A stretch of DNA of 64,000 nucleotides, taken from Chryseobacterium gleum (GTDB lineage: Bacteria > Bacteroidota > Bacteroidia > Flavobacteriales_D > Crocinitomicaceae). Numbering within the stretch: the first letter of the stretch is position 1; every line of letters starts with the position of its first letter. Under the pieces are notes generated by a model that had not been told where the DNA came from, ran no database searches, and worked only from the letters and a program-made list of their open reading frames with translations. The translations under genes and the position numbers were made by a program. The stretch is from the NCBI GenBank assembly GCA_945888625.1, contig CAMDAH010000005.1, positions 1-64,000 of the forward strand, written 5' to 3'. Positions 48,782 to 58,781 of this stretch are shown in pieces.

Positions 48782-49612
48782 ATGGCAATTACAGCTGCAG
48801 ACGTAAATAAATTACGTCAACAAACCGGGGCAGGAATGATGGACTGCAAAAATGCTTTAGTAGAATCGAATGGCGATATTGAAATGGCTATTGATATACT
48901 AAGAAAAAAAGGGCAAAAGATAGCCGCTAAAAGAGGAGATAACGATGCCAAAGAAGGATTAGTTATGGCACAAACATCTCCCGACGGACTAACTGGCGTA
49001 ATTCTAGCTCTCAATTGCGAAACAGATTTCGTTGCAAAAAATGACGGCTATATTTCTTTTGTGCAATCCATAGTTGATTTAGCTTTAACACACAAACCCT
49101 CTAGCGCAGATGCGTTAAAGGCACTTGCTTACGATGAAAAATTAAGTTTAGAAGAAAAAATAATAGAGCAAATTGGTCGTATTGGCGAGAAATTAGAATT
49201 GTCGTCGTATGCGCTAATTCAATCGGAAAAAGTAGTGGCCTATAATCACCCTGGCAATCAATTAGCGACCCTTGTTGGATTAAATAATGGAATTGCTTCA
49301 GCAGAAGAGGCTGGCAGACAAGTTGCAATGCAAATAGCCGCTATGAATCCTGTTGCCATTGATAAAAATGGTGTGGATCAGAATACCATTGATCGAGAAA
49401 TTGAAATAGGTAAAGATCTTGCTATCCAAGAAGGTAAGCCCGCTGAAATGGCAGAAAAAATTGCCATGGGTAGATTGAATAAATTTTTTCAAGAAAATAC
49501 CTTATTGAGTCAACCTTTTGTGCGAGACAATAAATTAAGTGTTGAACAATTTCTAAATTCTACTGAAAAAGGACTTACAGTTATTGAATTCAAACGGTTT
49601 TCATTAAGTTAA
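48782..49612 (+). CDS. tsf: Elongation factor Ts
   Basis: This 276-aa protein starts MAITAADVNKLRQQTGAGMMDCKNALVESNGD, the UBA-like N-terminal domain, and contains the EF-Tu-contacting CETDFVAKND and HPGNQLATLVGL core. It recharges EF-Tu with GTP. It follows rpsB in the usual operon. Confidence 0.96.
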   Translation: MAITAADVNKLRQQTGAGMMDCKNALVESNGDIEMAIDILRKKGQKIAAKRGDNDAKEGLVMAQTSPDGLTGVILALNCETDFVAKNDGYISFVQSIVDLALTHKPSSADALKALAYDEKLSLEEKIIEQIGRIGEKLELSSYALIQSEKVVAYNHPGNQLATLVGLNNGIASAEEAGRQVAMQIAAMNPVAIDKNGVDQNTIDREIEIGKDLAIQEGKPAEMAEKIAMGRLNKFFQENTLLSQPFVRDNKLSVEQFLNSTEKGLTVIEFKRFSLS

Positions 49613-49632
49613 TATAACTTTTACTAATTAAG

Positions 49633-49664
49633 ATCCCGTTGTTTATACTTCGGGATTTTTTTTT
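49633..49664 (+). terminator. Terminator after tsf
   Basis: ATCCCG pairs with CGGGAT across 12 nt and is followed by nine T residues. It ends the L13-EF-Ts transcript, 20 bases after the tsf stop. Confidence 0.85.
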
Positions 49665-49711
49665 GAGTTGCTCCTCGAATAAGTCAGTCTATCATTAAAT
49701 ACAGTTGAAAT

Positions 49712-50467
49712 ATGGATTCCTTAACTAAAAGGCTAAACAAGTACATCAGTGAAAAAGGAATTTGTTCACGCAGAGAAGCGGACAAACTAATTGAAGAAGG
49801 ACAAGTTACAATTAATGGCGCAATAGCGGTTGTGGGAACAAAAGTTCAACCCGGCGACGATGTATGTATTGATGGGAAGCCAATAAATCAAACCTCGGAA
49901 AAACTGGTCTATCTAGCATTTAATAAACCGGAAGGTATCGAATGCACAACTAGTCAGGAAGTTCCAGATAATATTATTGATTTTATAAATTATCCAACAC
50001 GTATTTTTCCTATCGGGCGACTTGACAAAAACAGTAATGGATTAATTTTATTAACGAACGATGGCGAAATTGTAAATAAAATTTTACGCGCCCGAAATAA
50101 TCACGAAAAAGAATATATCGTTAGAGTAGATAGGCCTATCAGCAGAGAATTCATAAAACAAATGGGTAACGGTGTGCCTGTTTTGGATACTGTTACACGA
50201 AAATGCGCTGTAACGAAAATAACCACTTTTAGCTTTAAAATAATCTTGACACAAGGCTTAAATCGTCAAATTAGAAGAATGTGCAATTACTTAGATTACG
50301 AAGTAGTCGAACTGAAACGTACTCGTATAATTAACATCGAACTTGATTTGCCGTTGGGCCAATACAGAGAACTTGACGAAGTAGAATTAAAAGATTTACA
50401 GCTATTAATTGCCGAATCAAGTAAAACTGAAGATGCAAGTTTCCCTTGGGAAGCTGATGAAGAGTAA
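49712..50467 (+). CDS. rluF: 23S rRNA pseudouridine synthase, RluF type
   Basis: This 251-aa protein has an N-terminal S4 RNA-binding domain (residues 4-50, [27 protein letters not shown]) and the RsuA/RluB/E/F catalytic domain with [18 protein letters not shown] (catalytic Asp) and [18 protein letters not shown]. It would isomerise uridine in 23S rRNA (U2604 in E. coli RluF). The exact site is inferred. Confidence 0.88.
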   Translation: MDSLTKRLNKYISEKGICSRREADKLIEEGQVTINGAIAVVGTKVQPGDDVCIDGKPINQTSEKLVYLAFNKPEGIECTTSQEVPDNIIDFINYPTRIFPIGRLDKNSNGLILLTNDGEIVNKILRARNNHEKEYIVRVDRPISREFIKQMGNGVPVLDTVTRKCAVTKITTFSFKIILTQGLNRQIRRMCNYLDYEVVELKRTRIINIELDLPLGQYRELDEVELKDLQLLIAESSKTEDASFPWEADEE

Positions 50468-50510
50468 AGAAATTTCAAATAATCCTAGTATATTTGCCAA
50501 AACCGCTACC

Positions 50511-51218
50511 ATGAAATTCAAACGCATTCTTCTCAAACTCAGTGGCGAATCGCTAATGGGCGCTAAACAATTTGGTATTGATAATGACAAAATTACGTCT
50601 TATGCCAAACAAATTAAAGAAATCAAGCAACACGGAATTGAAATTGCCATTGTTATTGGAGGCGGAAACATATTTAGAGGAGTTCAAGCAGAACAAGGAG
50701 GTATGGATCGAACCCATGGTGATTACATGGGCATGTTAGCTACCATGATTAATTCAATGGCACTGCAGGCGGCACTTGAAGCCGTAAATGTAGAAACTCG
50801 TCTTCAGTCGGCTATCGAAATGAAAGAAATTGCCGAGCCATTTATTCGCCGTAAAGCGGTTCGGCACTTAGAAAAAGGACGTGTGGTTATATTTGGTGCT
50901 GGAACTGGCAATCCGTTTTTCACAACCGATTCCGCAGCATCTCTTCGAGCAATAGAAATAAATGCCGAAGTAATTCTTAAGGGTACACGCGTTGACGGTA
51001 TTTACACGGCTGATCCCGAGAAAGATAAATCCGCAACAAAATACAGTCGTATTACCTTCGATGAAGTATATGCTAAAGAATTAAATGTGATGGATTTAAC
51101 TGCATTTACACTTTGCAAGGAAAACAATCTACCGATAATTGTATTTGATATGGATACGCCCGGAACGCTTTTTAAAGTGCTTACTGAGGAAAATATCGGC
51201 ACGACAGTTCATAATTAA
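50511..51218 (+). CDS. pyrH: UMP kinase
   Basis: I use the ATG at 50511 (235 aa, [17 protein letters not shown]), the conserved start of UMP kinase; the upstream in-frame leader overlaps rluF and is not family-like. Motifs [24 protein letters not shown] and [19 protein letters not shown] match PyrH, which phosphorylates UMP to UDP. It precedes frr as in most bacteria. Confidence 0.95.
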   Translation: MKFKRILLKLSGESLMGAKQFGIDNDKITSYAKQIKEIKQHGIEIAIVIGGGNIFRGVQAEQGGMDRTHGDYMGMLATMINSMALQAALEAVNVETRLQSAIEMKEIAEPFIRRKAVRHLEKGRVVIFGAGTGNPFFTTDSAASLRAIEINAEVILKGTRVDGIYTADPEKDKSATKYSRITFDEVYAKELNVMDLTAFTLCKENNLPIIVFDMDTPGTLFKVLTEENIGTTVHN

Positions 51219-51230
51219 AAACTAAGCAAA

Positions 51231-51794
51231 ATGACTGAAGAACTTGAAATGGTATATGACGATTTAAGAGGCTCAAATACCAAAACAATGACGCACTTTG
51301 AAAATGAACTATTAAAAGTTCGCGCTGGAAAAGCAACGCCTGCAATGCTCGTTGGTGTAATGGTTGAATATTATGGAGCTATGACACCACTGCAACAAAT
51401 TGCGAATGTGAATACTATGGATGCGCGAACTATCACCGTTCAACCCTTCGAAAAAAATACATTAAACGATATCGCGAAAGGCATCATGAATGCGAATCTT
51501 GGATTAAATCCACAAAACAACGGAGAACAATTATTAATTGCTGTGCCACCACTAACGGAAGAAAGAAGAAGAGATTTAGTGAAAAAGGCAAAAGGAGAAG
51601 GTGAGTCAGGAAAAGTAGGTATTCGCAATAATCGAAAAGATGCACTTGATTTTATTAAAGCAATGAAAACGGACGGTTTATCGGAAGATATGACCAAAGA
51701 TGCCGAAGCCGTTATTCAAGACATTACCAATAAATTCATTAAAAAGATCGATGATTTATTAGAGGTGAAAGAAAAAGAAATTATGACCGTTTAA
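51231..51794 (+). CDS. frr: Ribosome recycling factor
   Basis: This 187-aa protein has the RRF motifs LLKVRAGKATPAMLVGVMVEYYG, NTMDARTITVQPFEK and GEGGKVGIRNNRKDA-like text near 120. It splits post-termination ribosomes with EF-G. It lies 12 bases after pyrH. Confidence 0.96.
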   Translation: MTEELEMVYDDLRGSNTKTMTHFENELLKVRAGKATPAMLVGVMVEYYGAMTPLQQIANVNTMDARTITVQPFEKNTLNDIAKGIMNANLGLNPQNNGEQLLIAVPPLTEERRRDLVKKAKGEGESGKVGIRNNRKDALDFIKAMKTDGLSEDMTKDAEAVIQDITNKFIKKIDDLLEVKEKEIMTV

Positions 51795-51889
51795 AATTTT
51801 TCGAAAGATTTATTTTTTAAACTCTGTTTAGGTCAACGAAACAAGGCCACTAGCCCCCTACCGATTTTGTAATATACAAACTGTCCTTT

Positions 51890-53053
51890 TTATAGGGTCC
51901 CCCTATTTTCTTGTTCTCTTTCAATCGCTTCAAATAGCGCTTTAAAATTCCCTTTTCCAAAAGATTGAGCACCTTTACGCTGAATAATTTCAAAAAACAT
52001 AGTCGGTCGATCCACAACAGGCTTGGTAAACAACTGCAAAAGATAACCCTCCTCGTCCCTATCAATCAATACGCCGTGTTGTTTTAGGATATTAACGTCC
52101 TCATCAATTTGTCCAACTCGATCAATTAAATCGAGGTAATATGAATCTGGAACATATAAAAACTCCACTCCTCGGTCCCTCATTTGTGACACAGTAGCGA
52201 TAATGTCGTCCGTGGCAAGCGCTATGTGTTGTACGCCAGGACCATTATAAAAATCAATGTACTCCTCAATTTGGGATTTTTTCTTTCCTTCAGCAGGCTC
52301 GTTGATGGGAAACTTAATTCTTCCGTTTCCATTACTCATTACTTTACTCATTAACGCCGTATATTCCGTCGAAATATCGTTGTCATCAAAGGAAATAATT
52401 TGTGCGAACCCCATCACATGGGCGTAAAACTGACACCAAGTATTCATTTCGTTCCAATCCACATTTCCAACCATGTGGTCTATGAATCGCAAACCAACCG
52501 GCGTGGGGTTGTAATGTGATTTCCATTCCCGGTAACCCGGTAAAAATACGCCTTTGTAATTTGCTCTTTCGACAAACAGATGAACTGTTTCACCGTAGGT
52601 GTAAATTCCCGAACGAATAACATACCCGTGCTCGTCTTCCTCTCGGGTTGGCTCCATAAAGGGAACAGCGCCTCGCTTGGTGGTTTCATTAAAAGCTGAA
52701 GTGGCATCTTCCACCCAAAGTGCAATAATCTTAACACCGTCACCGTGTTTGTTAATGTGCTCATTTATTGGCCCATCGCTAGTTAAAGGCGTAGTAAGCA
52801 CAAGCCTAACTTTATCCTGCTTTAATACATATGACACTCGATCTTTACAACCTGTTTCTAGTCCAGCAAAGGCCTCAGATTGAAAACCAAAAGCGGTTTT
52901 ATAATAATGCGCCGATTGTTTTGCATTTCCAACGTACAATTCCACGTAATCGGTTCCAAGTAATGGAAGAAAGTCTTGTGCATCATCAAATAATTTCTTC
53001 AAGCCATACGTCGTATTTTGAAGATTTTTTAAGTTTTTTATTTCTGTTGACAT
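51890..53053 (-). CDS. hpd: 4-Hydroxyphenylpyruvate dioxygenase
   Basis: This 387-aa protein has two VOC domains with the iron ligands in FIDHMVGNV (His, about 192), VQHIALATDDI (His, about 273) and PTMFFEIIQRKG (Glu, about 363). It converts 4-hydroxyphenylpyruvate to homogentisate in tyrosine breakdown. It follows hmgA by 13 bases on the same strand, an operon for the first two ring steps. Confidence 0.95.
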   Translation of the reverse strand: MSTEIKNLKNLQNTTYGLKKLFDDAQDFLPLLGTDYVELYVGNAKQSAHYYKTAFGFQSEAFAGLETGCKDRVSYVLKQDKVRLVLTTPLTSDGPINEHINKHGDGVKIIALWVEDATSAFNETTKRGAVPFMEPTREEDEHGYVIRSGIYTYGETVHLFVERANYKGVFLPGYREWKSHYNPTPVGLRFIDHMVGNVDWNEMNTWCQFYAHVMGFAQIISFDDNDISTEYTALMSKVMSNGNGRIKFPINEPAEGKKKSQIEEYIDFYNGPGVQHIALATDDIIATVSQMRDRGVEFLYVPDSYYLDLIDRVGQIDEDVNILKQHGVLIDRDEEGYLLQLFTKPVVDRPTMFFEIIQRKGAQSFGKGNFKALFEAIEREQENRGTL

Positions 53054-53066
53054 CGCATTTTTGTTT

Positions 53067-54227
53067 TTAGTGATTCATCCATGATTTAGCGTAATCTTCG
53101 AGTTCAATACCTACAGCGAAATTAGTCAGTTGTAACGGATTAAACGTGTCAATCATAACCGCTAACTCTTCGGTCGAAGTTTTTCCTATACTTCGCTCAT
53201 AAGCACCTGGATGCGGACCATGTGGAATACCGGAAGGATGTAAGGTTATTTGTCCCTTATCGATATGATTTCGACTCATAAAATCCCCGTCCACATAATA
53301 AAGCACTTCATCAGAATCGATATTACTGTGATTGTAAGGAGCAGGAATTGACAAGGGGTGATAATCGTAAAGCCTAGGAACAAAAGAGCATATAACGAAA
53401 GCGCTCGTTTCAAAAGTCTGATGTACTGGAGGTGGTTGATGAACACGACCTGTGATAGGCTCAAACTCGTGAATTGAAAAAGCATAAGGAAAATTATACC
53501 CATCCCAACCTATCACGTCAAAAGGATGGTGAGCATAGACGTAATCGTAAATAATATCTTGTTTCTTTATTTTAATTAAAAAGTCTCCCTTCTCGTTTAT
53601 ACTTTCTAAAATATTAGGGGGTCTAATATCCCTTTCGCAATAAGGGGAGTGCTCTAACAATTGACCAAACCAGTTTCGGTATCGTTTCGGGGTGTAAACA
53701 GGATGAAAAGATTGAATAATTAATAATTTATTGTCTGTTGTATTAAAGTGAATTTGATAAATCATTCCTCTTGGTATAACAATGTAATCCCCGTATTTAA
53801 AATCGATATTTCCCAATTGTGTTTTAACAACCCCCTCTCCACGATGAATAAAAATAACCTCATCGGCATCTGCGTTTTTGTAAAAATAACTGGTCATTGA
53901 ATTACTTGGTGCGGCTAATTCGATGTAAACGTCTTTATTTACAAGTATTGGTTTTCTACTTTCTAAAAAATCAGCGTTGGGAAGCACATTAAATCCTTGA
54001 AAACTACGCATCTGCATATTTTTTTCCAATGCTATTTGAGGCGCGTTATTTTTCTGTCCTAAAATTTCTTTTACAATGGTGGGCGGATTAATGTGGTACA
54101 TTAACGAAGACATCCCGTCGAAACCCACTGTGCCAAATAGTTGTTCGTGAAACAAACTTCCATCAAGCTGACGAAAGGCAGTGTGTCTCTTAGGTGGGAA
54201 AGAACCTAATTTATGATAAAACGGCAT
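53067..54227 (-). CDS. hmgA: Homogentisate 1,2-dioxygenase
   Basis: This 386-aa protein begins MPFYHKLGSFPPKRHTAFRQ and has the cupin-fold iron site residues in HPFDVIGWDGYNFPY, HEFEPITGRVHQPPPVHQTF and HPSGIPHGPHPGAYE. It opens the aromatic ring to maleylacetoacetate. The length is a little shorter than fungal and human enzymes but normal for Bacteroidota. It is first in the hmgA-hpd operon. Confidence 0.93.
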   Translation of the reverse strand: MPFYHKLGSFPPKRHTAFRQLDGSLFHEQLFGTVGFDGMSSLMYHINPPTIVKEILGQKNNAPQIALEKNMQMRSFQGFNVLPNADFLESRKPILVNKDVYIELAAPSNSMTSYFYKNADADEVIFIHRGEGVVKTQLGNIDFKYGDYIVIPRGMIYQIHFNTTDNKLLIIQSFHPVYTPKRYRNWFGQLLEHSPYCERDIRPPNILESINEKGDFLIKIKKQDIIYDYVYAHHPFDVIGWDGYNFPYAFSIHEFEPITGRVHQPPPVHQTFETSAFVICSFVPRLYDYHPLSIPAPYNHSNIDSDEVLYYVDGDFMSRNHIDKGQITLHPSGIPHGPHPGAYERSIGKTSTEELAVMIDTFNPLQLTNFAVGIELEDYAKSWMNH

Positions 54228-54395
54228 ATGGAAAAGTATAAATTGCTTAATTAGTAAACAATGCTCATTTACAAATGTAAGAAATTAACTAAATTCATTA
54301 ATAAGAATTTAAGTAATGTAAATAAATGAGGATAGTTAAAGAACAATAAGCGCAATTCACTTTCAAAGATTAAATTTGCTAAAAATGATTAGATA

Positions 54396-55343
54396 ATGAA
54401 AAAAATAATTGTGATCGGTTCCAATGGGCAAATTGGGACAGAACTTGTAATCAGTTTGCGGGAACGTTTCGGCATCCAATCGGTAATCGCTGCGGATTTA
54501 AGTGACCAAGCACCCGCCCTAATCAGTGAGGGCCCATACAAAAAACTTGATGTACTTAATAAGATGGCCGTAAGGGAATTTATTATTTCAAATAAAATAA
54601 AGGAAGTGTATCTTTTGGCGGCGTTGTTATCGGTTACAGCTGAGAAAAATCCTGCCTTTGCCTGGCAATTGAATATGGAAGGATTATTCACTATGTTAGA
54701 TTTAGCAAAAGAAAAATACATTGACAAGTTATTTTGGCCAAGTTCAATAGCTGTTTTCGGACCAACTACGCCTGCTGATAATACACCTCAACACACGATA
54801 ATGGAACCGACTACAGTTTATGGTATTTCAAAATTAGCTGGTGAGCGGTGGTGTGAATATTATCATATTAAACACCAAGTGGATGTGCGCAGCTTGCGCT
54901 ATCCTGGTCTGATTTCCTACAAAAGTCCGCCGGGTGGCGGTACCACAGATTACGCTGTTGACATTTTTTATAAGGCAAAAGAAGGCGTTGAATTTAGTTG
55001 TTTTCTGAGTGAAGACACCGCATTACCCATGTTATTTATGGATGATGCCATTCGAGCAACCATTGAATTAATGGAAGCGCCCAGCGAAGCGATAAAAATT
55101 AGATCCTCTTATAACATTGCAGGGGTGAGTTTTACACCTTCACAACTAAGCAAGGCCATAAAAAAAGAAATTCATGACTTTAAAATTACCTATAATCCCG
55201 ACTTTCGTCAGGACATTGCGGATAGTTGGCCGAATTCAATCAATGACGAAAATGCGAATATTCATTGGGGCTGGAAGTCAAAATTTGATCTTTCTAATAT
55301 TGTTAAAGAAATGTTAAAAAACATAAAAAAAAACTTTGTTTAA
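54396..55343 (+). CDS. Epimerase-type L-threonine 3-dehydrogenase
   Basis: This 315-aa short-chain/extended SDR protein has the NAD motif IVIGSNGQIGTEL (GxxGxxG) and catalytic YGISKLAGE (YxxxK, about 146-150), with SIAVFG (Ser). Residues such as PGLISYKSPPGGGTTDYAV match UDP-galactose-epimerase-like threonine dehydrogenases, which convert threonine to 2-amino-3-ketobutyrate. A TAAATTTG -7 element lies 18 bases upstream. It is separate from the carotenoid genes that follow. Confidence 0.87.
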   Translation: MKKIIVIGSNGQIGTELVISLRERFGIQSVIAADLSDQAPALISEGPYKKLDVLNKMAVREFIISNKIKEVYLLAALLSVTAEKNPAFAWQLNMEGLFTMLDLAKEKYIDKLFWPSSIAVFGPTTPADNTPQHTIMEPTTVYGISKLAGERWCEYYHIKHQVDVRSLRYPGLISYKSPPGGGTTDYAVDIFYKAKEGVEFSCFLSEDTALPMLFMDDAIRATIELMEAPSEAIKIRSSYNIAGVSFTPSQLSKAIKKEIHDFKITYNPDFRQDIADSWPNSINDENANIHWGWKSKFDLSNIVKEMLKNIKKNFV

Positions 55344-55382
55344 CTTTTGTTGATTTTTGTTAAACATTTTTGTTTAACTTTG
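55335..55382 (+). promoter_or_regulatory. Operator array and promoter of the carotenoid/photolyase cluster
   Basis: TTTGTT occurs at 55335, 55346, 55356 and 55369, spaced 11, 10 and 13 bases, about one per helical turn. The first and last are in TTTGTTTAACTTT direct repeats, and the third reads TTTGTTAAAC, partly inverted. The -7 element TAACTTTG (55375-55382) follows. The ECF sigma gene starts 27 bases later. Such arrays fit MerR/CarH-like or sigma-dependent light control, inferred only. Confidence 0.6.
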
Positions 55383-55408
55383 TACTGTAAAAATTAAACA
55401 AAATTTAT

Positions 55409-55921
55409 ATGTCGACTTTAGAATTTAACCAAGCACTTGTAGATTTAGAGTTCAATCTACGTTCATTCGCCATGAGTTTTACTAGAAACAAAGCGGATGC
55501 GCAAGATTTAACACAAGAAACAATGTTGAAAGCGATCACTTACAAAAATTATTATACGCCACAAACTAATTTTAAAGCTTGGGTATTTACGATAATGCGA
55601 AATATCTTTATTAACCAATACAGAAGAAAAGTAAAATCAAGAACTATTTTTGACAATTCAAAAGAATTGGATATGTTTTCCAATGTTCAAGGTAACAAAG
55701 AAACACCAATTGAAATTATTGCTTCCAAGGATATTTTAAGTAAGATCACTAAATTAGATGTTGAATTCAAAACTCCTTTCGAAATGCATTTTCAAGGTTT
55801 TAAATACCAAGAGATTGCCGACGAATTAAAAATTCCAATTGGAACGGTAAAAAGTCGTATATTTATTGCTCGTAAAAAATTAATGCACGAGTTATCCGAC
55901 TATTCCTACTCAAATAATTAA
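55409..55921 (+). CDS. ECF-type RNA polymerase sigma factor
   Basis: This 170-aa protein has sigma region 2 (about 10-75, LRSFAMSFTRNKADAQDLTQETMLKAITY; FKAWVFTIMRNIFINQYRRK) and region 4 (about 105-165, PFEMHFQGFKYQEIADELKIPIGTVKSRIFIARKKL). It is the first gene of the crt cluster, with its stop directly before the crtI start, and probably drives that cluster. No anti-sigma factor is adjacent. Confidence 0.9.
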   Translation: MSTLEFNQALVDLEFNLRSFAMSFTRNKADAQDLTQETMLKAITYKNYYTPQTNFKAWVFTIMRNIFINQYRRKVKSRTIFDNSKELDMFSNVQGNKETPIEIIASKDILSKITKLDVEFKTPFEMHFQGFKYQEIADELKIPIGTVKSRIFIARKKLMHELSDYSYSNN

Positions 55922-57391
55922 ATGAAAAAAAAGGTTGTAATTCTAGGTGCTGGTATTGCTAGCCTTTCAGCTGCTAGTTTTCTATCTCAAAAAGGTTATC
56001 ATGTAACAATATTAGAAAAAAATCCTACCATAGGTGGAAGGGCAAGGCAATTTTCTGTTGACGGTTTCACTTTTGATATGGGTCCAAGTTGGTATTGGAT
56101 GCCCGAAGTATTTGAAAATTTTTATCAAAAATTTGGTCATACCTCATCTGACTTTTATTCGTTAAAACGCTTAGATCCTTCGTATAATGTCTTTTGGCCC
56201 GATCACTCCAAAACAGAAGTTCCTGCCACGATGCTTGAAATCGAAAATTGGTTTGAATCGTTAGAAAAAGGCAGTGCCATAAAACTTCAAAAATTCCTCA
56301 AAGAGGCAAAATATAAATATGAAGTAGGCATGAATGATTTAGTATTCAAGCCTAGTTTGAGTGCATTTGAGTTTGCCGACATGCGAATTCTCAAAGGATT
56401 GTTTAATTTACACCTCACACAATCTTTTTCAGCATACATTCGGACTTATTTCTCACATCCAAAGATAATTTCACTACTAGAATTTCCTGTATTATTTTTA
56501 GGTGCCATGCCAAAAGACACCCCGGCGCTTTATTCCTTGATGAACCATGCTGATTTGTCCCTAGGTACTTGGTATCCAATGGGAGGAATGTTTAAATTTA
56601 TTGAAGCCTTTGAAAAAATCGCACTCGACCAAGGGGTAATAATAAAAACAAACGCCGAGGTAATTGGGTTTGAATACAGTGGAAAAAAAGCGCTTAGCGC
56701 CAGAACGTCTGAAGGTGTTTATGAAGCGGATATTTTCATTTCAGGTGCTGATTATCAACATACTGAATCCGTTTTACTAAAAGAAAACGCAAACTACAAT
56801 GAAAAATATTGGGATAAACGCACCATGGCGCCTTCCAGTTTACTTTTTTATGTAGGCATAAACAAACGCATAGAAGGTTTAAATCACCATAATTTATTTT
56901 TTGATGAATCGCTCGAAGAACATGGCAAAGAAATTTATCAAGATCCGAAATGGCCAAAAAATCCTTTGTTTTATTTGTCAGTTCCTTCCATAACCGACTC
57001 CTCTCTGGCTCCTGAAGGTCATGAAAATTTATTTTTCTTAATTCCACTAGCACCCGATTTAGAAGACTCAGAAAGTATCCGTGAAATTTATTTTGAAAAA
57101 TTGCTGCATCGATTAAAGTTAATTACGGGAAATGATATTGTTGACCACATCGTTTACAAGAAAAGTTTTTGTATTGACGACTTTAAAAAAGATTATCACG
57201 CTTTTAAGGGAAATGCTTATGGTCTCGCGAACACTTTACGTCAAACAGCCATTTTCAAACCCAGTATTAAAAGTAAGAAACTTAGCAACTTTTATTACAC
57301 TGGGCAGTTGACTGTACCAGGTCCAGGTGTACCTCCATCCATAATTTCGGGAGAGGTGGTTGCAAAACTCATAATAAAAAATCACTCATAA
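55922..57391 (+). CDS. crtI: Phytoene desaturase
   Basis: This 489-aa protein has the FAD-binding motif VVILGAGIASLSAASFLSQKG (dinucleotide GxGxxS) and GGRARQFSVDGFTFDMGPSWYWMP, with the C-terminal GQLTVPGPGVPPSIISGEVVAK typical of CrtI. It desaturates phytoene to lycopene. It starts directly after the sigma factor stop and is 13 bases upstream of crtB. Confidence 0.94.
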   Translation: MKKKVVILGAGIASLSAASFLSQKGYHVTILEKNPTIGGRARQFSVDGFTFDMGPSWYWMPEVFENFYQKFGHTSSDFYSLKRLDPSYNVFWPDHSKTEVPATMLEIENWFESLEKGSAIKLQKFLKEAKYKYEVGMNDLVFKPSLSAFEFADMRILKGLFNLHLTQSFSAYIRTYFSHPKIISLLEFPVLFLGAMPKDTPALYSLMNHADLSLGTWYPMGGMFKFIEAFEKIALDQGVIIKTNAEVIGFEYSGKKALSARTSEGVYEADIFISGADYQHTESVLLKENANYNEKYWDKRTMAPSSLLFYVGINKRIEGLNHHNLFFDESLEEHGKEIYQDPKWPKNPLFYLSVPSITDSSLAPEGHENLFFLIPLAPDLEDSESIREIYFEKLLHRLKLITGNDIVDHIVYKKSFCIDDFKKDYHAFKGNAYGLANTLRQTAIFKPSIKSKKLSNFYYTGQLTVPGPGVPPSIISGEVVAKLIIKNHS

Positions 57392-57404
57392 CTCAACTAG
57401 GTAA

Positions 57405-58241
57405 ATGAAAGCATTTTTCGATAATTTAAGTTATGAAATCAGTGAACTTACAACCAAACGTTACAGTACTTCATTTTCTTTGGGTATTAGCTTACTTCAC
57501 AAAAACCTCCACAAACCTATCTATTCCATTTATGGATTTGTACGTTTTGCCGATGAAATTGTTGACTCATTTCATGGATTTGACAAAGAGAATCTATTGG
57601 CAGATTTTAAAAAACAAACCTATGAGGCAATTGCAGCAAAAATATCGCTCAATCCTATTTTGAACAGCTTTCAATGGGTTGTAAATACCTACAACATACC
57701 CCATGAGTTGATTGAAACTTTCCTACATTCAATGGAAATGGACTTAGAAAAACAGGTTTATTCGAAAGTAGAATACGATAAATACATATTGGGTTCTGCG
57801 GAAGTTGTTGGACTGATGTGTCTTTGTGTTTTTGTAGACGGTAAAAAAGATGCCTACGAAGAGTTAAAGCCCGCTGCAATGAAACTGGGTTCAGCTTTCC
57901 AAAAAATTAATTTTTTACGCGATTTAAGTACCGACTATCAAGAACTGGGAAGAACCTATTTCCCAGGCCTAAGCATGGATGAGTTTAATGCACAGATTAA
58001 ATCTTCCATTGAATCAGATATTGAAATGGACTTCAAAGCAGGATATGAAGGGATAAAAGGACTTCCAAAAAATGCACGTTTGGGAGTTTATTTAGCGTAC
58101 AGATATTATTTCAAACTTTTAAAAAAAATCAAAGCAACATCTATCGAAAAAATACTTCAAGAGCGCATACGAATTCCCAATACAAAAAAAATAAGCATTT
58201 TGATGTCTGCCTATATAAAAAATCAAATGAATATAATTTAA
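57405..58241 (+). CDS. crtB: Phytoene synthase
   Basis: This 278-aa protein has the squalene/phytoene synthase motifs: YGFVRFADEIVDSF (first Asp-rich, about 44-57) and INFLRDLSTDYQELGRTYFPG (second, about 167-187). It condenses two geranylgeranyl diphosphates to phytoene. Together with crtI it suggests carotenoid pigments; no cyclase or ketolase is in the window. Confidence 0.95.
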   Translation: MKAFFDNLSYEISELTTKRYSTSFSLGISLLHKNLHKPIYSIYGFVRFADEIVDSFHGFDKENLLADFKKQTYEAIAAKISLNPILNSFQWVVNTYNIPHELIETFLHSMEMDLEKQVYSKVEYDKYILGSAEVVGLMCLCVFVDGKKDAYEELKPAAMKLGSAFQKINFLRDLSTDYQELGRTYFPGLSMDEFNAQIKSSIESDIEMDFKAGYEGIKGLPKNARLGVYLAYRYYFKLLKKIKATSIEKILQERIRIPNTKKISILMSAYIKNQMNII

Positions 58242-58244
58242 GTA

Positions 58245-58781
58245 ATGGCAGCTTCTGTTATTTTAGTCGATAAAAATGATCAAGAAATTGGTTCCATGGA
58301 GAAATTACAAGCCCATAAACTAGGGCGCTTGCACCGTGCGTTTTCCGTCTTTATTTTTAATAACAAGCAAGAGCTTCTATTACAAAAGCGTTCCAAAGGT
58401 AAATACCACTCACCTTCTATGTGGACGAATACTTGTTGTAGTCATCCACAACCGAATGAGGACTTACTTCAAGCTGCAAAAAAAAGACTTAAAGAAGAAA
58501 TGGGTATTATTTGTGAACTAAAAAAATCATTTTCTTTTCTATACAAAGTTGAAATGGAAAATCGGTTAATCGAACATGAAATTGACCATGTATTTGTTGG
58601 TTTTTCAAATGACAACCCAACTGTAAATACTGATGAAGCATCAGGCTACCAGTGGACTTCTTTAGAAAGTCTTAAAAAAAGTATTCAAAATACGCCCGAG
58701 CAATATACCCCTTGGCTAAAAATAATAATGACAGAGCACTTTTCTAACCTAATAAAACAAAGCCATGTTAAAAGTATGTAG
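58245..58781 (+). CDS. idi: Isopentenyl-diphosphate delta-isomerase type 1
   Basis: This 178-aa NUDIX protein has the catalytic Cys in MWTNTCCSHPQPNE (about 65-70) and the NUDIX-like LKEEMGIICEL and IEHEIDHVFVGF with metal ligands. It interconverts IPP and DMAPP, supplying prenyl precursors to CrtB. It follows crtB by 3 bases and overlaps the PTPS/QueD gene by 17 bases. Confidence 0.94.
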   Translation: MAASVILVDKNDQEIGSMEKLQAHKLGRLHRAFSVFIFNNKQELLLQKRSKGKYHSPSMWTNTCCSHPQPNEDLLQAAKKRLKEEMGIICELKKSFSFLYKVEMENRLIEHEIDHVFVGFSNDNPTVNTDEASGYQWTSLESLKKSIQNTPEQYTPWLKIIMTEHFSNLIKQSHVKSM

